Origin: Hymenopellis radicata
Lineage: Eukaryota; Basidiomycota; Agaricomycetes; Agaricales; Physalacriaceae
Reading direction: 5' to 3'
Assembly (NCBI GenBank): GCA_015501595.1
Contig: JADNRX010000007.1
Location: 248,001 to 312,000 of the forward strand
DNA: 64,000 nucleotides
Numbering within the stretch: position 1 is the first letter of the stretch; the number at the start of each line of letters is the position of its first letter. The notes under the pieces are model-generated. The model made no database searches. It saw only the letters and a program-made list of their open reading frames with translations, and had not been told where the DNA came from. Both the position numbers and the translations under genes were made by a program. Below, piece after piece: positions 51,285 to 64,000 of this stretch.

Positions 51285-52168
51285 TATTCGACAATTGTCA
51301 AGAGTACCCTAAGTGATCCACATAAGCATCGCTTCCTCCCGCCGGTGATCTTGATCAGTGTGCATGGCACTCCTCACGGGGACCAATAAACAGAATGATT
51401 TGAACCTGTAAAAATGTGCTTTAACACACTGTAATAAGTACAACATCTAGGCTGTTTTCGAGAACATACTGCTTCTTGAAGCGGTAGAACTTTTAACATG
51501 TTCGAGTTCTACTGAGTGCAAGTACTGCTATGTGCCCCTGCAAAACTCCTTGTGAGCAGCCTCAGTCACCTACAGACAAGTGAAACATACTATCGACAAA
51601 CTATCCTAATCGCCCACAAACTATCACAACTTTTGAAGACAGTACATTGCCAACGATCACTGACGAACTACATATGTTCTTACTTCCGCCGAGTCATTCG
51701 GGCGCCAATCTGGGCTTGAAGGACCAGCGCCTGGCTCAGCGCAGACGATGTCGAACCTTGTCGAACATGCACAAGCCTCGTACGATGACACTGTTCATCA
51801 GACCGGTCGTATAATGTTTCTGTATGCTGCTAGCGAGGCGTATGCTTTGAGATATGACTTTGGGCCCGTGGTCGATGAGGACTTCATCCCCGATTTCCCG
51901 AGCAAGCTACTTTGATTGGGACAGTTTCGATACGAACATTGCTGGTTGGGGCTATATTTTACATTCGGACCTCATAGATGATCATCTGACATCGAGCAGC
52001 CTCCTTGACAAACATCACCTTGGATTGTACATTAACAGGAGCATGGCTCCTAACACTGAGGCTAACAGGCCTTTCTCATACCATGGCACGCACAAGCCAA
52101 ATCAAAAAATCCCGTCCGTTCTTTTAGTGCATTTCTTGAAAAACATGACTGACTACTGATCAGCGCAG
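51285..52168 (+). other. 880 bp upstream of the DUF4246 gene
   Basis: Contains a plus-strand start at 51748 (MSNLVEHAQASYDDTVHQTG) running 55 codons to a stop, with a partner frame (51890-52159) shifted by one base. This could be a 5' exon of the DUF4246 gene or a decayed fragment; I cannot connect it. Confidence 0.3.
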
Positions 52169-54145
52169 GACGTCTGCGAAGAGGCGCACAAGAGCGCAGT
52201 AGAGTTCACCTTCAAGGGCGGTTACCCCCACCCTTTGCTGACTGCTCTTACCACGACGATGGCACTGGCTGGGGCGACGTCCCTCGTACTATCGTGGAGC
52301 TTCGTATGTGCCAGCTGTCGGCCATCCTGCGCGACAAGCCGGAATGGTACAACAAGATCAACGACCCTGTTATTCGCGCCAAGTGGCGGGAGGAAGCCTT
52401 GGCTACCGAGCAGGCCCTGCCGCAGGATTTGGATCCCGAGTGGAAGCTCACCGAGGCAATGGTGAGAGTCTCCTTCACCTGTCCAAGAGTCCTATTTGAT
52501 TATTTTCAAGGTTGACTACGTTTTGGACGAGATGGAGGCTTATACGATGTTACGCGACGAAGCTACCGGCATCCAAGTCGCGTGTTACGAGCGCATTTGG
52601 CAGTCCGACAGTCTCATCCCTCAGGATTGCGCGAAAGCCTTCTCAAGTCTGTTGCGAAACTCGAGGATGTTCCGACGACAAGAAAGACTGGCATCCTGGC
52701 AGCGATGGGCAGGTCCTCGACCTCGTTCATCCCTCCTTGTACCCCGTTCGTTATGGACATTCCGTTTCGCGCAATGCGGAAGGCTCTTTCGAGGTTCTCC
52801 AGCCCCCTAACATCGCAGGCGTAGACGCCGACTCTGAGTTCCTGTCTACCTCTTTTCAGTGGCTGCCCTCGGATTTCGCGATCGATGCGGACGGCAAAGC
52901 ACATCTCCAGGGATACTACATCACAACATTCTCCTTCTGATAATGCCGATCTCTATCCGTCATTGAGGATCTTCTGGCGAAAGCAGTCCCGATGTTTGAG
53001 CGCGTTCTGTCCGACCTTCGGCGCCCTACTACGAAGCTGCGGATGCGTGTGGAGACCGGTGAAGATGTCTACTATGTCGGAACGGTGGGATGCGTGTTCG
53101 TCGACGACAAGGGGCAGTCAACGGTCCTCCGTATCCTCCCAATGACATCGATACCGATATTGGGACAATGAGGAATATGATGAATGGCGCAAAACGCTCC
53201 AAAAACGACTACCTGAGGTGGACAAGTATGATGGTGCGCTCGACAGGATTCAGAGACGGTTTCTTTGGCGGGCTCGACTATTCAGGTTATTGTTAAGCTG
53301 GCGAATATCGTCCTTACACCCGATAAGCCTAACTACAAGGGTGGTTCTTGGCATGTAGAAGGTAAGCTCATCCACGTACTCGTATTCGAACCCGAGATTC
53401 ATGTTACACTAGGAATGCTGAATGAAGGGATCGTTTCCACATTCATCTATGTTCGTTCGCTCATTCACAGGCAGGACGTGATACTGAACGACTTTTTGCA
53501 GTACTATGACGAGGAGAATCTCACTGAGTCCCGTCTCGATTTCCGAACATCTGTCCTGGAACTGGATATCATGGTCAAGACGACACGACGTGTCAACACA
53601 TCTTGTACGATATGGACAGGTTGGTATTATCTCGTCAGGAAACAAACAATTGATTAAACACTTTACAGGACTCGCCTCTCGTTCAAGAGATTGGTAGCCT
53701 CAAAACCTGCCAAGGTCGCTGCGTTGCTTTCCGAACATCTACCAACACCAAGTCAGCCATTTGGTCTCGCAGATCCCGCCAAGCCCGGTCATCGCAAGAT
53801 TGTAGCGTTCTTCCTTATCAATTCCCGATAGACATGTTCCGTCGACGAACACTGTTCCCCACAGCAGGCTGAGTGGGTGAATGATATTGTGTTTGATGAG
53901 CAGGGTATGGCAAGAAGTTGCCACTTGAGTTGGTGGATATGATTGCTGGGCTGGCGAAAGAGGGCACGATGTCGAGAGCGGAGGCAGAAACTGTGAGAGC
54001 GGAGCTGATGAAGGAGCGGTCTTTGATGAATGAGGACCATACGAGCAAGAAGTACAGCATCGAGTTCAACTTGTGGTAAATTCTCATGTGTTTCTTTGGT
54101 ATTGCTGCGTACTGACTATTTTTTCTCCTTTCTAGTGAACATTAA
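52169..54145 (+). CDS. DUF4246 protein (5' end unresolved)
   Basis: Family of fungal proteins of unknown function, often expanded in Basidiomycota. The first supported exon begins at 52169 after a cgcag acceptor. Blocks in family order: HDDGTGWGDVPRTIVELRMC, ILRDKPEWYNKINDPVIRAK, EMEAYTMLRDEATGIQVACY, DDKKDWHPGSDGQVLDLVHP, SFQWLPSDFAIDADGKAH, RVETGEDVYYVGTVGCVFVD, and the C-terminal PGHRKIVAFFLINPDRHVPS and VPPQQAEWVNDIVFDE. The end EFNLCEH lies in a separate short exon (54136-54145). Frameshifts near 52230, 52620, 52672 and 53823. The LINPDRHVPS element resembles the C-terminal strands of 2OG oxygenases, but an iron-site HxD could not be assigned with confidence. Confidence 0.75.
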
Positions 54146-54413
54146 CCGTTGTGAAATGGTCTGGGGACAACTGTGTATTTAGCATTGAGATATATAGGAA
54201 TTGGTGTAAGTGGATGTAGATGTCTCTGCGAGAGGCTAGCTCATCGTCTCAATTGTACAACACTTTGGAAACATTAGGATGTAGGAAACGAGATCATGTG
54301 CAGAATCTGAGCTCAAAAGAGCAGGTAGGGCTGCTATTGAAGTAGTGAATTGAAGTGAACTATTCGCGTCTCATCGTGGAAGAATTTGATTTCTTCGGTC
54401 AACCACCACCAAC

Positions 54414-57400
54414 ATGCCATCGGTTGCGGAACGAAAACCCTCGGTGGACAGTCTGACGGGGCTGTTCCGCTGACGCTGCCCGTGCCATCGCCAACGACGC
54501 ATGCGGAACTGTTGACGATCAAGGACCTGCACCGCGAGGAAAGACTTGCTCCGGAATCCCCAGTCTTTTCGCGCCTGGTGGTCAGCCCTTCACAGTTCCA
54601 GAGAGGACTACACGTCTCAAATTAAAACAGAACGCCCTTCAGATCTACCTGAAGAGGTAGCAGTGCTCATCGGCCCGCTCTCCACTCCGCTTCGCCGCAT
54701 TTCGTTACAGCGGCTGACATACCTCTACGAATCTGCACTTACGCACTTTCCGGGCTCGTTCAAGTTATGGAAGTCGTATCTCACTATGCGCATGTCGTAC
54801 GTACTTGGCACTCCCGTGGTCAAGAAGCGTGCTGGCGGGAAGAGGAAGCTGCCTGAGATGAAGGACGCGTTGGAGGAGGAAAAAGAGGATTTGCAAGAAT
54901 GGCAAGGTGGTCTGGATGGTGTCGTGGGCTGGGAAGAGTGGCGGTCGCTCGTCGCGACGTTCGAACGAGCGCTGATGTATCTGCCAAAGGTATATACACA
55001 TCTCTCTCTTGCTTCGCTTTTCTGACAAATATAGCTTCCTCGACTATGGCTCATGTATGTCTCCATATTCTTCCACCCATCATGTCCACCGCGGATATCA
55101 TATACTCATGCCCGTCACACCTTCGACCGTGCCCTGCGCACCCTTCCTCCTTCCTTACATCACAAGATATGGGTGCGCTACCTTCTGTGGTCGGAAACTA
55201 GAGGTGGTGCGACGATGGTTGCTGTTTACCGCCGCTACCTCGCTGTCGATCCCAGTGTAACCGAATACTTCACGAAACTGCTTCTAGACGATAAGGTCAG
55301 CGCCCCACGTCCATTGGAAGCCGCCAAGTTATTGCTGTCTTTAGCCCGAAAAGCGGCTCGTGGAGAATATACGAGTCCGGAAGGCAAGAGTCCTTACCAG
55401 CTACTTGGTGACTGGCTGGATGTGGTCGAGGCCTACCCCGAAGAAGTTGGTCTTGATGTCGAGGAAACGGTTGAGGCCAATGATAAGATGGACACGGAAG
55501 CGGAGAAAACTGCGGTCGAAGAGGATGAAAATCCCCAGAGTCCGCGGAAGCTCAACATCGAGCAAATCATTCAAAACGACGGTCTGGCACGTACAAGGAC
55601 CAGGCTGGGAGACTATGGACAGGTCTCGCGACATATTGGACAAAACGAGGAGAATTCGACAGAGCAAAGGATACCTTTGAAAGCGGCATATCGACAGTTC
55701 TGACATCCGGGACTTTACCCAGATTTTCGACGCGTACGCTGAGTTCTGCGAGTCCCTTATCAGCGCTATGATGGAGGGTCTCGCCGATGAAGAGGACGAA
55801 GAGGAGGCCGCAGAAATGGAAGCCGAATTGGATAAGAGGATGAAAGAGTTCGAGGAGCTTATGGATCGACGACCTTTCTTGGTCAACGAAGTACTCATCC
55901 GGCGTAATCCTCACGACGTCCAGGAGTGGGAAAAGCGTGTGCATTATGGGGAGAGGACGACGAGAAAGTAAAGAATAACCATCTATCATCGGAGTAGAAG
56001 CTAATATATTTTTCAGGTTGCAGAGACTTACACCAAAGCTCTGGAGACTGTCAACCCGCGCAAGGCTACAGCTAATCTCCATCGGTTATACGTCAACTTT
56101 GCAAAGTACTACGAAGAGGGTGGGGCTAGCGGTACGGCAGAGCCTGACCTTGATAGTGCGCGGAAGATCCTCGAAAAGGCAACCAAAGTTAACTTCAAAG
56201 CTGTTGAGGATCTTGCGGAAATATGGTGTGAATGGGCTGAGTTGGAGATTCGGCAAGAGTACGTGATTTGTGTATGACTCTACTCGATGCTTACTGTCTT
56301 TCAGAAATTATGACGAATCAATACGAGTCATGCAGCGTGCTGCTGCCATTCCCAAAAACACGCGTATCAACTACCATGATCATGTAAGAGTTTTTGCGTT
56401 CTTGGCGACGGGCACGGGCAAGCGGATTGAATGATGTTTCAGACTCTATCCGCCCAAGCACGCTTGTTCAAATCTTTAAAGCTTTGGTCGTTTTACGTTG
56501 ACCTGGAGGAATCTATCGGATCTGTCGAAACTGCCAAGACCGTTTACGATAAGATCCTCGAGCTCAGGATTGCCAACGCTCAGATCATTGTCAACTATGC
56601 CGCCTTTCTAGAGGAAAATGACTATTTTGAGGAGAGCTTCAAGGTAATGGATCCACACCTCCCCGTATCGAGACCCGCGTTAACATTTTTCAGGTATACG
56701 AACGTGGCGTTGAGTTATTTACATTCCCAATATCGTTTGAGATATGGAACATATATCTGTCCAAATTCATAAAACGTTTTGTATGTGGGTTCTACGGCCT
56801 CTCTCGCTTGTTTAACATTCAAAATTTGCAGGGTGGTTCAAAACTCGAGCGCGCTCGTGATTTATTCGAGCAGGCATTGGAAAAATGTCCTGCAAAATCA
56901 TGCAAACCGCTCTTCCTGATGTATGCTCAAATGGAGGAAGACCACGGTTTGGCGAAGCGTGCGATGAGCATCTTTGATCGAGCGACGCAGGTTGTTCAGG
57001 ATGAAGATAAGTTTGAGGTATGAGACCTGTAAGCCTATAACCCGTCGTTATGTACTGACATTGTCTGCAGATGTTCAGCATCTACATCGCCAAAGCTACC
57101 GCCAATTATGGATTACCGGCTACACGTCCCATATACGAACGTGCCCTGGAAGGTCGGTTACTCGTCGCAGATAATTTACCGCCGTCTCTAACACGATTAA
57201 TGAATAGTCTTACCGAATGCCCAAGCCGCAGAAATGTGTCTTCGGTTTGCTGTGTTGGAACGCAAGCTCGGCGAGATTGACAGAGCGCGTGCAATTTATG
57301 CCATGCCTCGCAATTCTGCGATCCACGCGTCAATCCTAAATTCTGGTCAGAATGGAACAGCTTTGAGATTGATACGGGTTCGGAGGACACGTTCAGGGAG

Positions 57401-57703
57401 ATGTTGCGCATCAAACGCAGCGTCCAGGCTCAGTTCAATACCGAAGCGAGCTATCTTGCTGCACAGACTATGGCTGCACGTCAGGGTACGAGGAAGGCCG
57501 AAGAGGACGCTGAGGCCGAGGCTGGGGATGCTATGGCTATGGCAGATAAACAAGCAGGAGGAGCGAAGGGCCCTGCGTTCGTGGCTGCCAAACAAACGGC
57601 ATTACCACGATTGGAAGAGGAAAATGGACAAGCGCAAGCCGGGGAGGCTGCACCTGTTGTGAATACTGACGAAATTCATATCTCTGACGAAGAGGATATG
57701 TAG
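54414..57703 (+). CDS. SYF1: Pre-mRNA-splicing factor SYF1 (XAB2), HAT repeats
   Basis: Scaffold of the Prp19/NTC complex in the spliceosome. Starts [21 protein letters not shown] repeats run through the protein: [91 protein letters not shown] and [59 protein letters not shown]. The C-terminus is acidic and Ala-rich ([15 protein letters not shown]) ending HISDEEDM. About eight introns. Frameshifts near 54467, 54541, 55591, 55703, 55943 and 57301; repairing each with one base yields the continuous family sequence. It overlaps no neighbour; the DUF4246 gene ends 269 bp upstream. Confidence 0.9.
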
Positions 57704-58600
57704 GAGTGTAGCTGATGTATGTGTTGTAATATTATTCTTTGGTTTGTCTTTGGGGCTCTTCGCGGGCCTTGACTGAATTGCGGGCTTCCGGCAACTAAAA
57801 TTGCGATCTTGACGATCGCGTACTATGATCGTTTGGTCCTTTCCTGGTATTTTCTTCCGTTCATCCATGACTGTGATCCAAAGACTCATCCTGTGTAATC
57901 AGTCTGCCTAGCGTCAGCTCAACAATGGAGGAATGCTTTCTCCGGTACTACTACTCTTTCTTGTCTACCCCAGCCTATCTATTGAATCAACGTTCCGCCT
58001 TCCCTGCGTTTACGGAGGTCGACGTTGTTACATTTTCTCAGCACTGATGCGACTGCCCGATGCCGGGCTTGGAAACGATGACAGCCGACTTGGTGGGTCT
58101 ATTGTATTCAATTCACCAAAGATAGGTCTCGGATTCAAATCTTGTCTGACATACTTACATTACAGAGCGTTTCCCGACCACTCCGGAAACGAGGCCTACA
58201 ATGTGTTGTCGACACTCTCGTACTTTCTCTGAAACAACTATCGATCTCGGGGCAGAGGGTGAGGCTAAAGGACGGCGTGGACAGCAGCTGCTGGGTGCTC
58301 TTCCGCGGGGGAAAGAGTACTCTGGCGGGGTAGCCACCATATCTCTCGCGCATACATGGTGGCGTTACCAATGCCATCACGGTTCCGAAATTGCGATGAA
58401 TCACTCAACGACTCCGCGTCAGTCTCCTACTGATGGAGCGGCCACGGGCGTTGATCGACAAGATAGGTGTCTGATTATTCATTTCGCTCGAATTCGCCGA
58501 TGACGAATTGTCTCTGCTCCTTCGCACATCCCTTTTTAATAATCAACAACCCGCGCTCACAAATGAACGTGTCAGAGTCAGAATCGGTGTACACCAGGCG
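57704..58600. other. 900 bp between SYF1 and the MFS gene, no gene seen
   Basis: Only short overlapping frames on both strands, none with a domain. The right part is the MFS promoter. Confidence 0.45.
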
Positions 58601-58601
58601 C

Positions 58602-58609
58602 TATAAAAG
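58602..58609 (+). promoter_or_regulatory. TATA box of the MFS transporter gene
   Basis: TATAAAAG lies 63 bp upstream of the ATG at 58672, followed by a CT-rich tract (58640-58670). The match is nearly ideal and suggests a strongly inducible promoter. Confidence 0.6.
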
Positions 58610-58671
58610 GGATCTGACGCAGAGAGCTTGTTCCATTAAACCCCCCTTCTCCACCTCCATTCCCCTCCAAG

Positions 58672-60759
58672 ATGGTCGTTGACATCATTCGCGACTCTAC
58701 ATTCGGCCAGATCATAAATTTCGTGTCGAATGGGAAGCTTCTACCGTACGCCGACCAGAAGTCTGACTTTGTCGTGCCTTCGTCGTTCTCGCTCTCCTTG
58801 CCCTTCGTACCACCGAACAAGAGAAATTCCGACATTATCTCTGTGTATGGCAACGAGACGTTGACTGGTGATGCTCAGCCTCGCCCTCTATCCGAGGCTC
58901 AGACGTTGGGGGTGGATGTCGAGCGTCCGAGTCGTCCACTATCACAGACCCCGACGTTGATTGACGGGGAGCAGCCTCGTCCGATGTCCATGTTGACAGA
59001 TGTCGAAAAAGGCGCGACGATGCCGGACACGAGGATGACGCGGGAGTCTACAATAGTGGAGCAGCCTATTGAAAAGCTGCCAACTGATCCGTATCTGGTG
59101 GGATGGTATGGTGATGATGATCCAGAAAATCCAAGGTACTTTCATTTTTTGTTGATATGCTTAGACCGTGCTGACCGAAGCTCTTCAGGAATTGGTCGCC
59201 CGCCAAGCGCGCATTTGTGGCGTTTAGTATCAGTTTTTTGACGTTCAGTGTCTACATTGGATCTGCTATCTATACTCCCTCAATACCGGGGTTAATGCAA
59301 GACTTCAACATCTCGCTTACCCATGCGACGCTGGGCTTGACGTTATACATTATCGGTTGGTGTTCCGCTTCAGTTTTCGAAGAATCACATTCTGACTTTC
59401 ATTTAAGGCTACGGCACAGGACCAATGTTGCTCGCTCCTCTACAGGAGATGGCGATATTTGGACGCAACACGATCTACATGGGAACACTCTTCCTGTTCG
59501 TCATCTTCCAAATTCCGATCATAACCGCCACAAACATTCAAACCGTGCTGGCATTCCGCTTCCTCACTGGCTTCTTCGGCAGTCCCGCGTTGGCCACTGG
59601 CGGTGCATCGATGGGGGATATCTATCCTATGCACCAGCTTGCGTACGTGCTCGGAATATGGGCTCTCGGAGCAGTCGCAGGTCCAATCACCGGGCCCGTG
59701 GTTGGTGGTTTCGCTGCGCAGGCCAACGGGTGGAGGTGGCCCCAGTATGAGTTGATCTGGATTTCGAGCTTCGCGCTCCTGTTCTTGTGCACGTTCTTGC
59801 CGGAGACCTATGAGCCGACCATTCTGTTGAAGCGGGCGCAGAGGTTGAGGAAGCTCACTGGGAATAACCAGTTGCGGTCGCAGACGGAGAAGAACTCTGA
59901 GATGGCTTCTGTGGCGATGGTTATGCGGGAGTCTTTAATCAGACCTTTCGTCCTCGCCAAGGAGCCTATGTTGATGTTCGCCAATATTTATCTCGGCTTT
60001 GTTTGTGAGTCGACTCTGTCGTGCTACTCATGTTTTGTCGCTGATTCTGCTTCAGACGCTATCTTTTACCTGTGGTTCGAGGCGTTCCCGTTGGTTTTCA
60101 CCGACATCTACCACTTCAATCTCGGGACGAGCGGTTTGCCCTTCTTGGGTTTCCTAGTGTCCGGTGTCATTACCGTAAGTCTTTTCATCATCATTCGCTA
60201 CGCCGTTTCTCACGAATTATTCAGTACGCCTTCTACTGCTTGTATCAGATGTATCACGTTGCGCCTCGCTACGCGAGGGCGGCAGAGAAAGGAACCCAAA
60301 TCGCCCCCGAGATGCGCCTCGAATTAGGCCTCTTCGCAAGCATTTTCATCCCCACTTCCGTCCTTATCTTTGGCTTCACGTCTAAAGAAAGCATCCACTG
60401 GATTGTTCCCGTTATCGGCGCTGCTTTATACCTCCCTGGAATCTATCTCACCTTCCAGAGTATCCTTATGTATATCACCATGGCATACCCTGCATACGCT
60501 GCGTCGGTGCTCGCTGGAAACGATCTCTTCCGTTCGACAATCGCCAGTGTTTTCCCGCTTTTCGGACACGCCTTCTTCACCAATCTTGGACTAGGAGGCG
60601 GATCTGGGCTTCTGGCTGGCCTATCGCTCGTAATGATACCATTCTACTACGTGAGTCAATCTTTCTTGCCCTTGACGCCTCGATGCTAACTTTTTTCAGG
60701 GTTTAATGAGATACGGCCACTTACTTAGAGCGCGCTCGAAATATGCGCAGAGTCAGTAG
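58672..60759 (+). CDS. MFS transporter, DHA1 drug/polyamine type
   Basis: Proton-coupled exporter in the plasma membrane, related to fungal fluconazole/benomyl and polyamine exporters. A cytosolic N-terminus of about 155 residues ends in DPYLVGWYGDDDPENPxNWS, the usual entry to the first segment. Membrane segments: FVAFSISFLTFSVYIGSAIY, TLGLTLYIIGYGTGPMLLAP, TIYMGTLFLFVIFQIPIITA, VLAFRFLTGFFG, VLGIWALGAVAGPITGPVVG (motif C), LIWISSFALLFLCTF, and six more after the central loop (SKYAQSQ at the end). A large cytosolic loop (ILLKRAQRLRKLTGNNQ) separates the halves. Introns near 59136-59189, 59361-59408, 60005-60056, 60175-60223 and 60652-60699. No frameshift; the frame is intact. Confidence 0.9.
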
Positions 60760-61047
60760 ATTTAGAACAAGGACTTTGACGATTCACGACACTAGATCCT
60801 ACGTATTACAAGTTCCTAGAGGGTTAGTTATTGTATTTCTAGACTTCATGTCTTCATTTAAAGTAAACGCGTTATATAATATAGTACTGCATGATTTTTT
60901 GTTAAACGGAATCTCTTAATTAGACTTTGAGTGGCTGTGTCGGCCAACACCTTCGCCGTCGACCATCACGCGTCTTTCCTGAACACACTTTTCCTATTCA
61001 ATACGGCCTATTCTTTCTAATTTACACGTCGTTGAGCGACAAGAATA
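60760..61047. other. Intergenic, AT-richer, 290 bp
   Basis: 3' UTR of the transporter (aataattatata-type sequence near 60870-60890) and promoter of the SRP receptor gene. No gene seen. Confidence 0.5.
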
Positions 61048-63612
61048 ATGCTGGATCACTGCTCCATCTCGCATAAAGGTGGGCAGGCTTTCGGTGACTC
61101 GTGCTACTCCATTCATTTTGCTCAGGCGGACTTGTTTTGTGGTCAAGGTCCTTCACCCCCGAAGCCGCCCAGCTAGCATCGTCACCCGCCTCTCCTGTCA
61201 ACTTTCTTATCCGCGAGGCGCTCATTGAAGGCCGCACGACGGAGGAAAAATACGAGAAAAGTGGATACGCGGTTAAATGGACCTTTTTCAATGACCTCGA
61301 GCTCATCTTTGTTGTCGCGTACCAGCGCATTCTCCAGCTCGCATACGTTGACGAGCTGCTTGACTCGCTCAAGACGCTCTTTGTAGAAATGTTCCGTCCG
61401 TTCTTGACGGCATTCGTGGCCTCTCTGCACACTGTAAACAGCGGCGCGACATTGGCGGGCGAAGCATTGGCATCGACGTGGGATATTTCAAAGGCGCTGA
61501 CGGGCTGGGACAAGACCTTTGACCGTCTTCTGAGCGGATTGGAGGCAAAGGTACGTGTTCATATTACATGTCGCCACTGTACTAATCGTGTCGACAGGAT
61601 CGCAGCTCCCGGAGTCGGGTCCCAATCAAGCCTGTCGTGTCCGAAGAGGACGCGGCCCCTTCTTCGGACGACCAGAGCACGAGTAACCATTCACTCTTAC
61701 ATTCATTACCATTTCAATCTGACTTGGTTATTTAGTTCCATCCCAACCGACGGATGATCCTTTGGACGAACAGCAGATAGCGCGTAATGTCCAAGCCCTA
61801 AAGGCTCGCTTACGCGGTCGCGGCGGGCGACGTGGTGGGAGAGGCGGGGGACGTCGGGTGCCAGTGAACGAAGGCGAGAGCGTGCATAGCTCAGAGTGCG
61901 CAGCGTCAACTATTTTTGTAACCTCCTACTCACTGCGTCTGCAGCTCTGAGGCCGCACCCAAACGCAAGCCGAAAGCTAAAGCTCAACGCAAATGGGGCG
62001 ATGAGGCTCCTACGGACCAGGACATGCAAGTCTTGGATTACAGCATTGATAAACCTGAGGATAGAGTCGGCCATTCGCATGATCTTGCGGGACTCGTTGA
62101 CCAGAATGCGCTGGGAACGGTCAAGGACGGGATGTATACCGTGGCCGATTGGGAACCGTCCCGCAAGGACGATAAAGACGAGGACGACAAGATTCAGAAT
62201 ATTCTTCAATCGGCGCGAACTAAGAAAGCGGATGCCGATACTGGGTCTTTGGGCACACTTGGTTCATTGTTTGCGCGTCTGACAGGATCCAAGATGTTCA
62301 CAGAGGCCGACTTGAAGCCGGTACTTGAAGGGATGAAGCAGCATCTTATGAAGAAGAACGTCGCCAAAGAAATTGCGGACAAGGTCTGCGAAGGTGTGGG
62401 CGAGAATCTCTTGGGAAAGAAAGTGGGCAGCTTCCAGAGTGCGTATGCACATTGTTTCTAGCGGTTGCTTCTGACATTCACCTTAGCAACTAACGCGGCT
62501 GTTCGTTTGGCACTGGCCAACTCCCTCACGCGCATCCTCACTCCCAAAACATCGACTGATCTCCTTCTGTCCATACGGACCAAACTATCTTCTCCCCTTG
62601 GGTCAAGCCAACAGCGCATGCCCTACTCCATCACCTTTGTTGGCGTCAACGGTGTAGGCAAGAGCACCAATCTATCAAAAGTCTGCTTTTGGCTTATCCA
62701 GAACGGGCTTCGCGTGTTGATTGCTGCGTGTGATACTTTCCGGTTCGTCCCAGTGGCCGTTCAATGTTGTTGTGATCTCAATTGAACTGATTATAGGAGT
62801 GGCGCTGTGGAGCAACTGAGAGTACATGTACGGAATCTGAGCATGTTGGGTGTTAATGGCGCTACGGATAGTAAAGGAAGGGTCGAGCTCTTTGAACGCG
62901 GCTATGGGAAGGATGCGGCGGGCATTGCACGCGAGGCGATCTCATTTGGTGCGTTAGTCTTTGTGGTGTGCTGATCGTTCGAAACTTACCCATTGCGTGG
63001 CAGCCAAAGACAATGATTTCGATGTTGTGTTGATCGACACTGCTGGGCGCATGCAGGATAACGAGGTATGTGGTCCCGGCTTGGCTACGGACCTCGTCAT
63101 TTAGTGATATCCACAGCCCCTCATGCGTGCATTGGCGAAGGTATCATGATCCATACTTTTATAGACCTTCGGTTCGCTAACCTTCCGTTTAGCTCGTGTC
63201 TGTTAATAACCCAGACAAGATTATTTTTGTCGGCGAGGCTCTTGTCGGCAATGAGGCGGTTGACCAACTTACTAAGTTCGATCGAGCATTGAAAGATTTC
63301 TCTTCGGCATCTGGGGGTATGGGGAAAGGACGGGGTATCGACGGCATGCTTGTTACCAAGTGGGATACTGTAGACGACAAGGTGATGCTGATATTCACGA
63401 CTCCTTGCAGAGTTCACTGAGACCATTTATAGGTGGGAGCCGCATTATCTATGACATATGTTACAGGACAACCTATTATTTTCGTTGGATGCGGACAGGT
63501 ATGTTGCATGGAGACTCGTCCTGATAGATGGTACTAACTCTGTGAACAGACGTATACTGATCTGAGGCAACTCAGGGTGGGCAACGTTGTACAGGCTATT
63601 CTTAATGATTAG
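61048..63612 (+). CDS. SRP101: Signal recognition particle receptor alpha subunit
   Basis: GTPase on the ER surface that receives SRP-ribosome complexes and pairs with SRP54 for co-translational targeting. The N-terminal longin-like SRX domain begins [20 protein letters not shown] (an intron sits inside HKGG) and continues [21 protein letters not shown] basic Arg/Gly linker follows ([18 protein letters not shown]), then the NG domain: [13 protein letters not shown] [15 protein letters not shown]1 [30 protein letters not shown]3 [13 protein letters not shown]4 [14 protein letters not shown] and closing [16 protein letters not shown]. About nine introns; the junction between NEGES and [12 protein letters not shown] (61885-61949) could not be put in phase and may hold an indel. 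Confidence 0.93.
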
Positions 63613-64000
63613 CGGTCGTGATGTATTTTTTGTATTTGTACAGGATCTGGTAATTTTCATCACTGATGAGTTGGTTGAAATCATCCCGCCACACTTGTTA
63701 CCCAGTTGTATTGTCGTTATTGCGGATCATCAACTCGAATGCAAATGCGTCTAGACATGGACAATAATCATTAAATAAGGTAAGTACGCATGCTTCATCT
63801 GGGGGTGATCTAACGGTCTAGGTAGGATGCACTATCCATAGAAGGGAATCAGATTGACGGCTCTCATCGCCTGTGATGTGTGTGGGCTGTGGCCGGCTTA
63901 GGTAGCAGTGCGGCCTCGACGCTGGAGATCCTGCTGAACCCATCCGATTGTGTATCGCGATCGCGCCTGAGACTCCTCCGCAGAGGGTTCCGCATGCGCT
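63613..64000. other. Right edge, 390 bp, no gene seen
   Basis: 3' flank of the SRP receptor gene. No tRNA, terminator hairpin or coding frame is apparent. Confidence 0.5.

Overview
The window looks like nuclear chromosomal DNA of a filamentous basidiomycete, most likely an Agaricomycete. Almost every gene is broken by many short GT-AG introns (about 45-75 bp). The gene set also fits: a multicopper laccase, a secreted GH55 glucanase, Zn2Cys6 and F-box genes, a DUF4246 gene, and conserved eukaryotic housekeeping genes. I see no rRNA, tRNA, CRISPR array or intact transposon.

Layout. 0.1-5.4 kb: a small His/Lys-rich protein (-), proteasome chaperone PAC4 (+), GH55 glucanase (-). 5.6-11.4 kb: CTK3 (+), mitochondrial IF2 (+), CHORD/CS co-chaperone (-). 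11.4-18.1 kb: an unresolved minus-strand region, a mitochondrial-carrier-like gene (-), a 60-aa orphan (-), LST8 (+). 19.7-32.8 kb: the long glutamate synthase gene GLT1 (+), Trf4/Cid14-type poly(A) polymerase (-), M13 metallopeptidase (-). 32.7-37.3 kb: an unidentified gene (-), laccase (+), a multi-span membrane protein (-). 38.0-50.4 kb: F-box (+), Zn2Cys6 factor (+), Ser/Pro-rich anchored protein (+), nuclear 2OG-Fe(II) oxygenase (+), asparaginyl-tRNA synthetase (+). 50.4-63.6 kb: an unidentified gene (-), DUF4246 protein (+), SYF1 (+), MFS drug/polyamine transporter (+), SRP receptor alpha (+).

Most genes are unrelated housekeeping functions (translation, splicing, nitrogen assimilation, TOR signalling, protein targeting, RNA decay). 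They do not form an obvious operon-like or secondary-metabolite cluster. The accessory part is laccase, membrane protein, F-box and Zn2Cys6 factor (34-43 kb), but nothing ties these together beyond adjacency.

A dominant property of the sequence is that about half of the conserved genes carry single-base frameshifts, mostly one missing base and often at short runs of one base. The other half (CHORD, carrier, LST8, laccase, CTK3, PAC4, MFS, F-box) splice cleanly with correct phases. I read this mainly as leftover assembly indels and not as gene decay, and flag each site. I did not find a convincing new biological system. The most unusual items are a perfect 25-bp palindrome next to a transcription-factor gene, an 8-nt micro-exon beside a metallopeptidase active site, two GC-AG introns, and a CTAG that may serve as stop codon on both strands.
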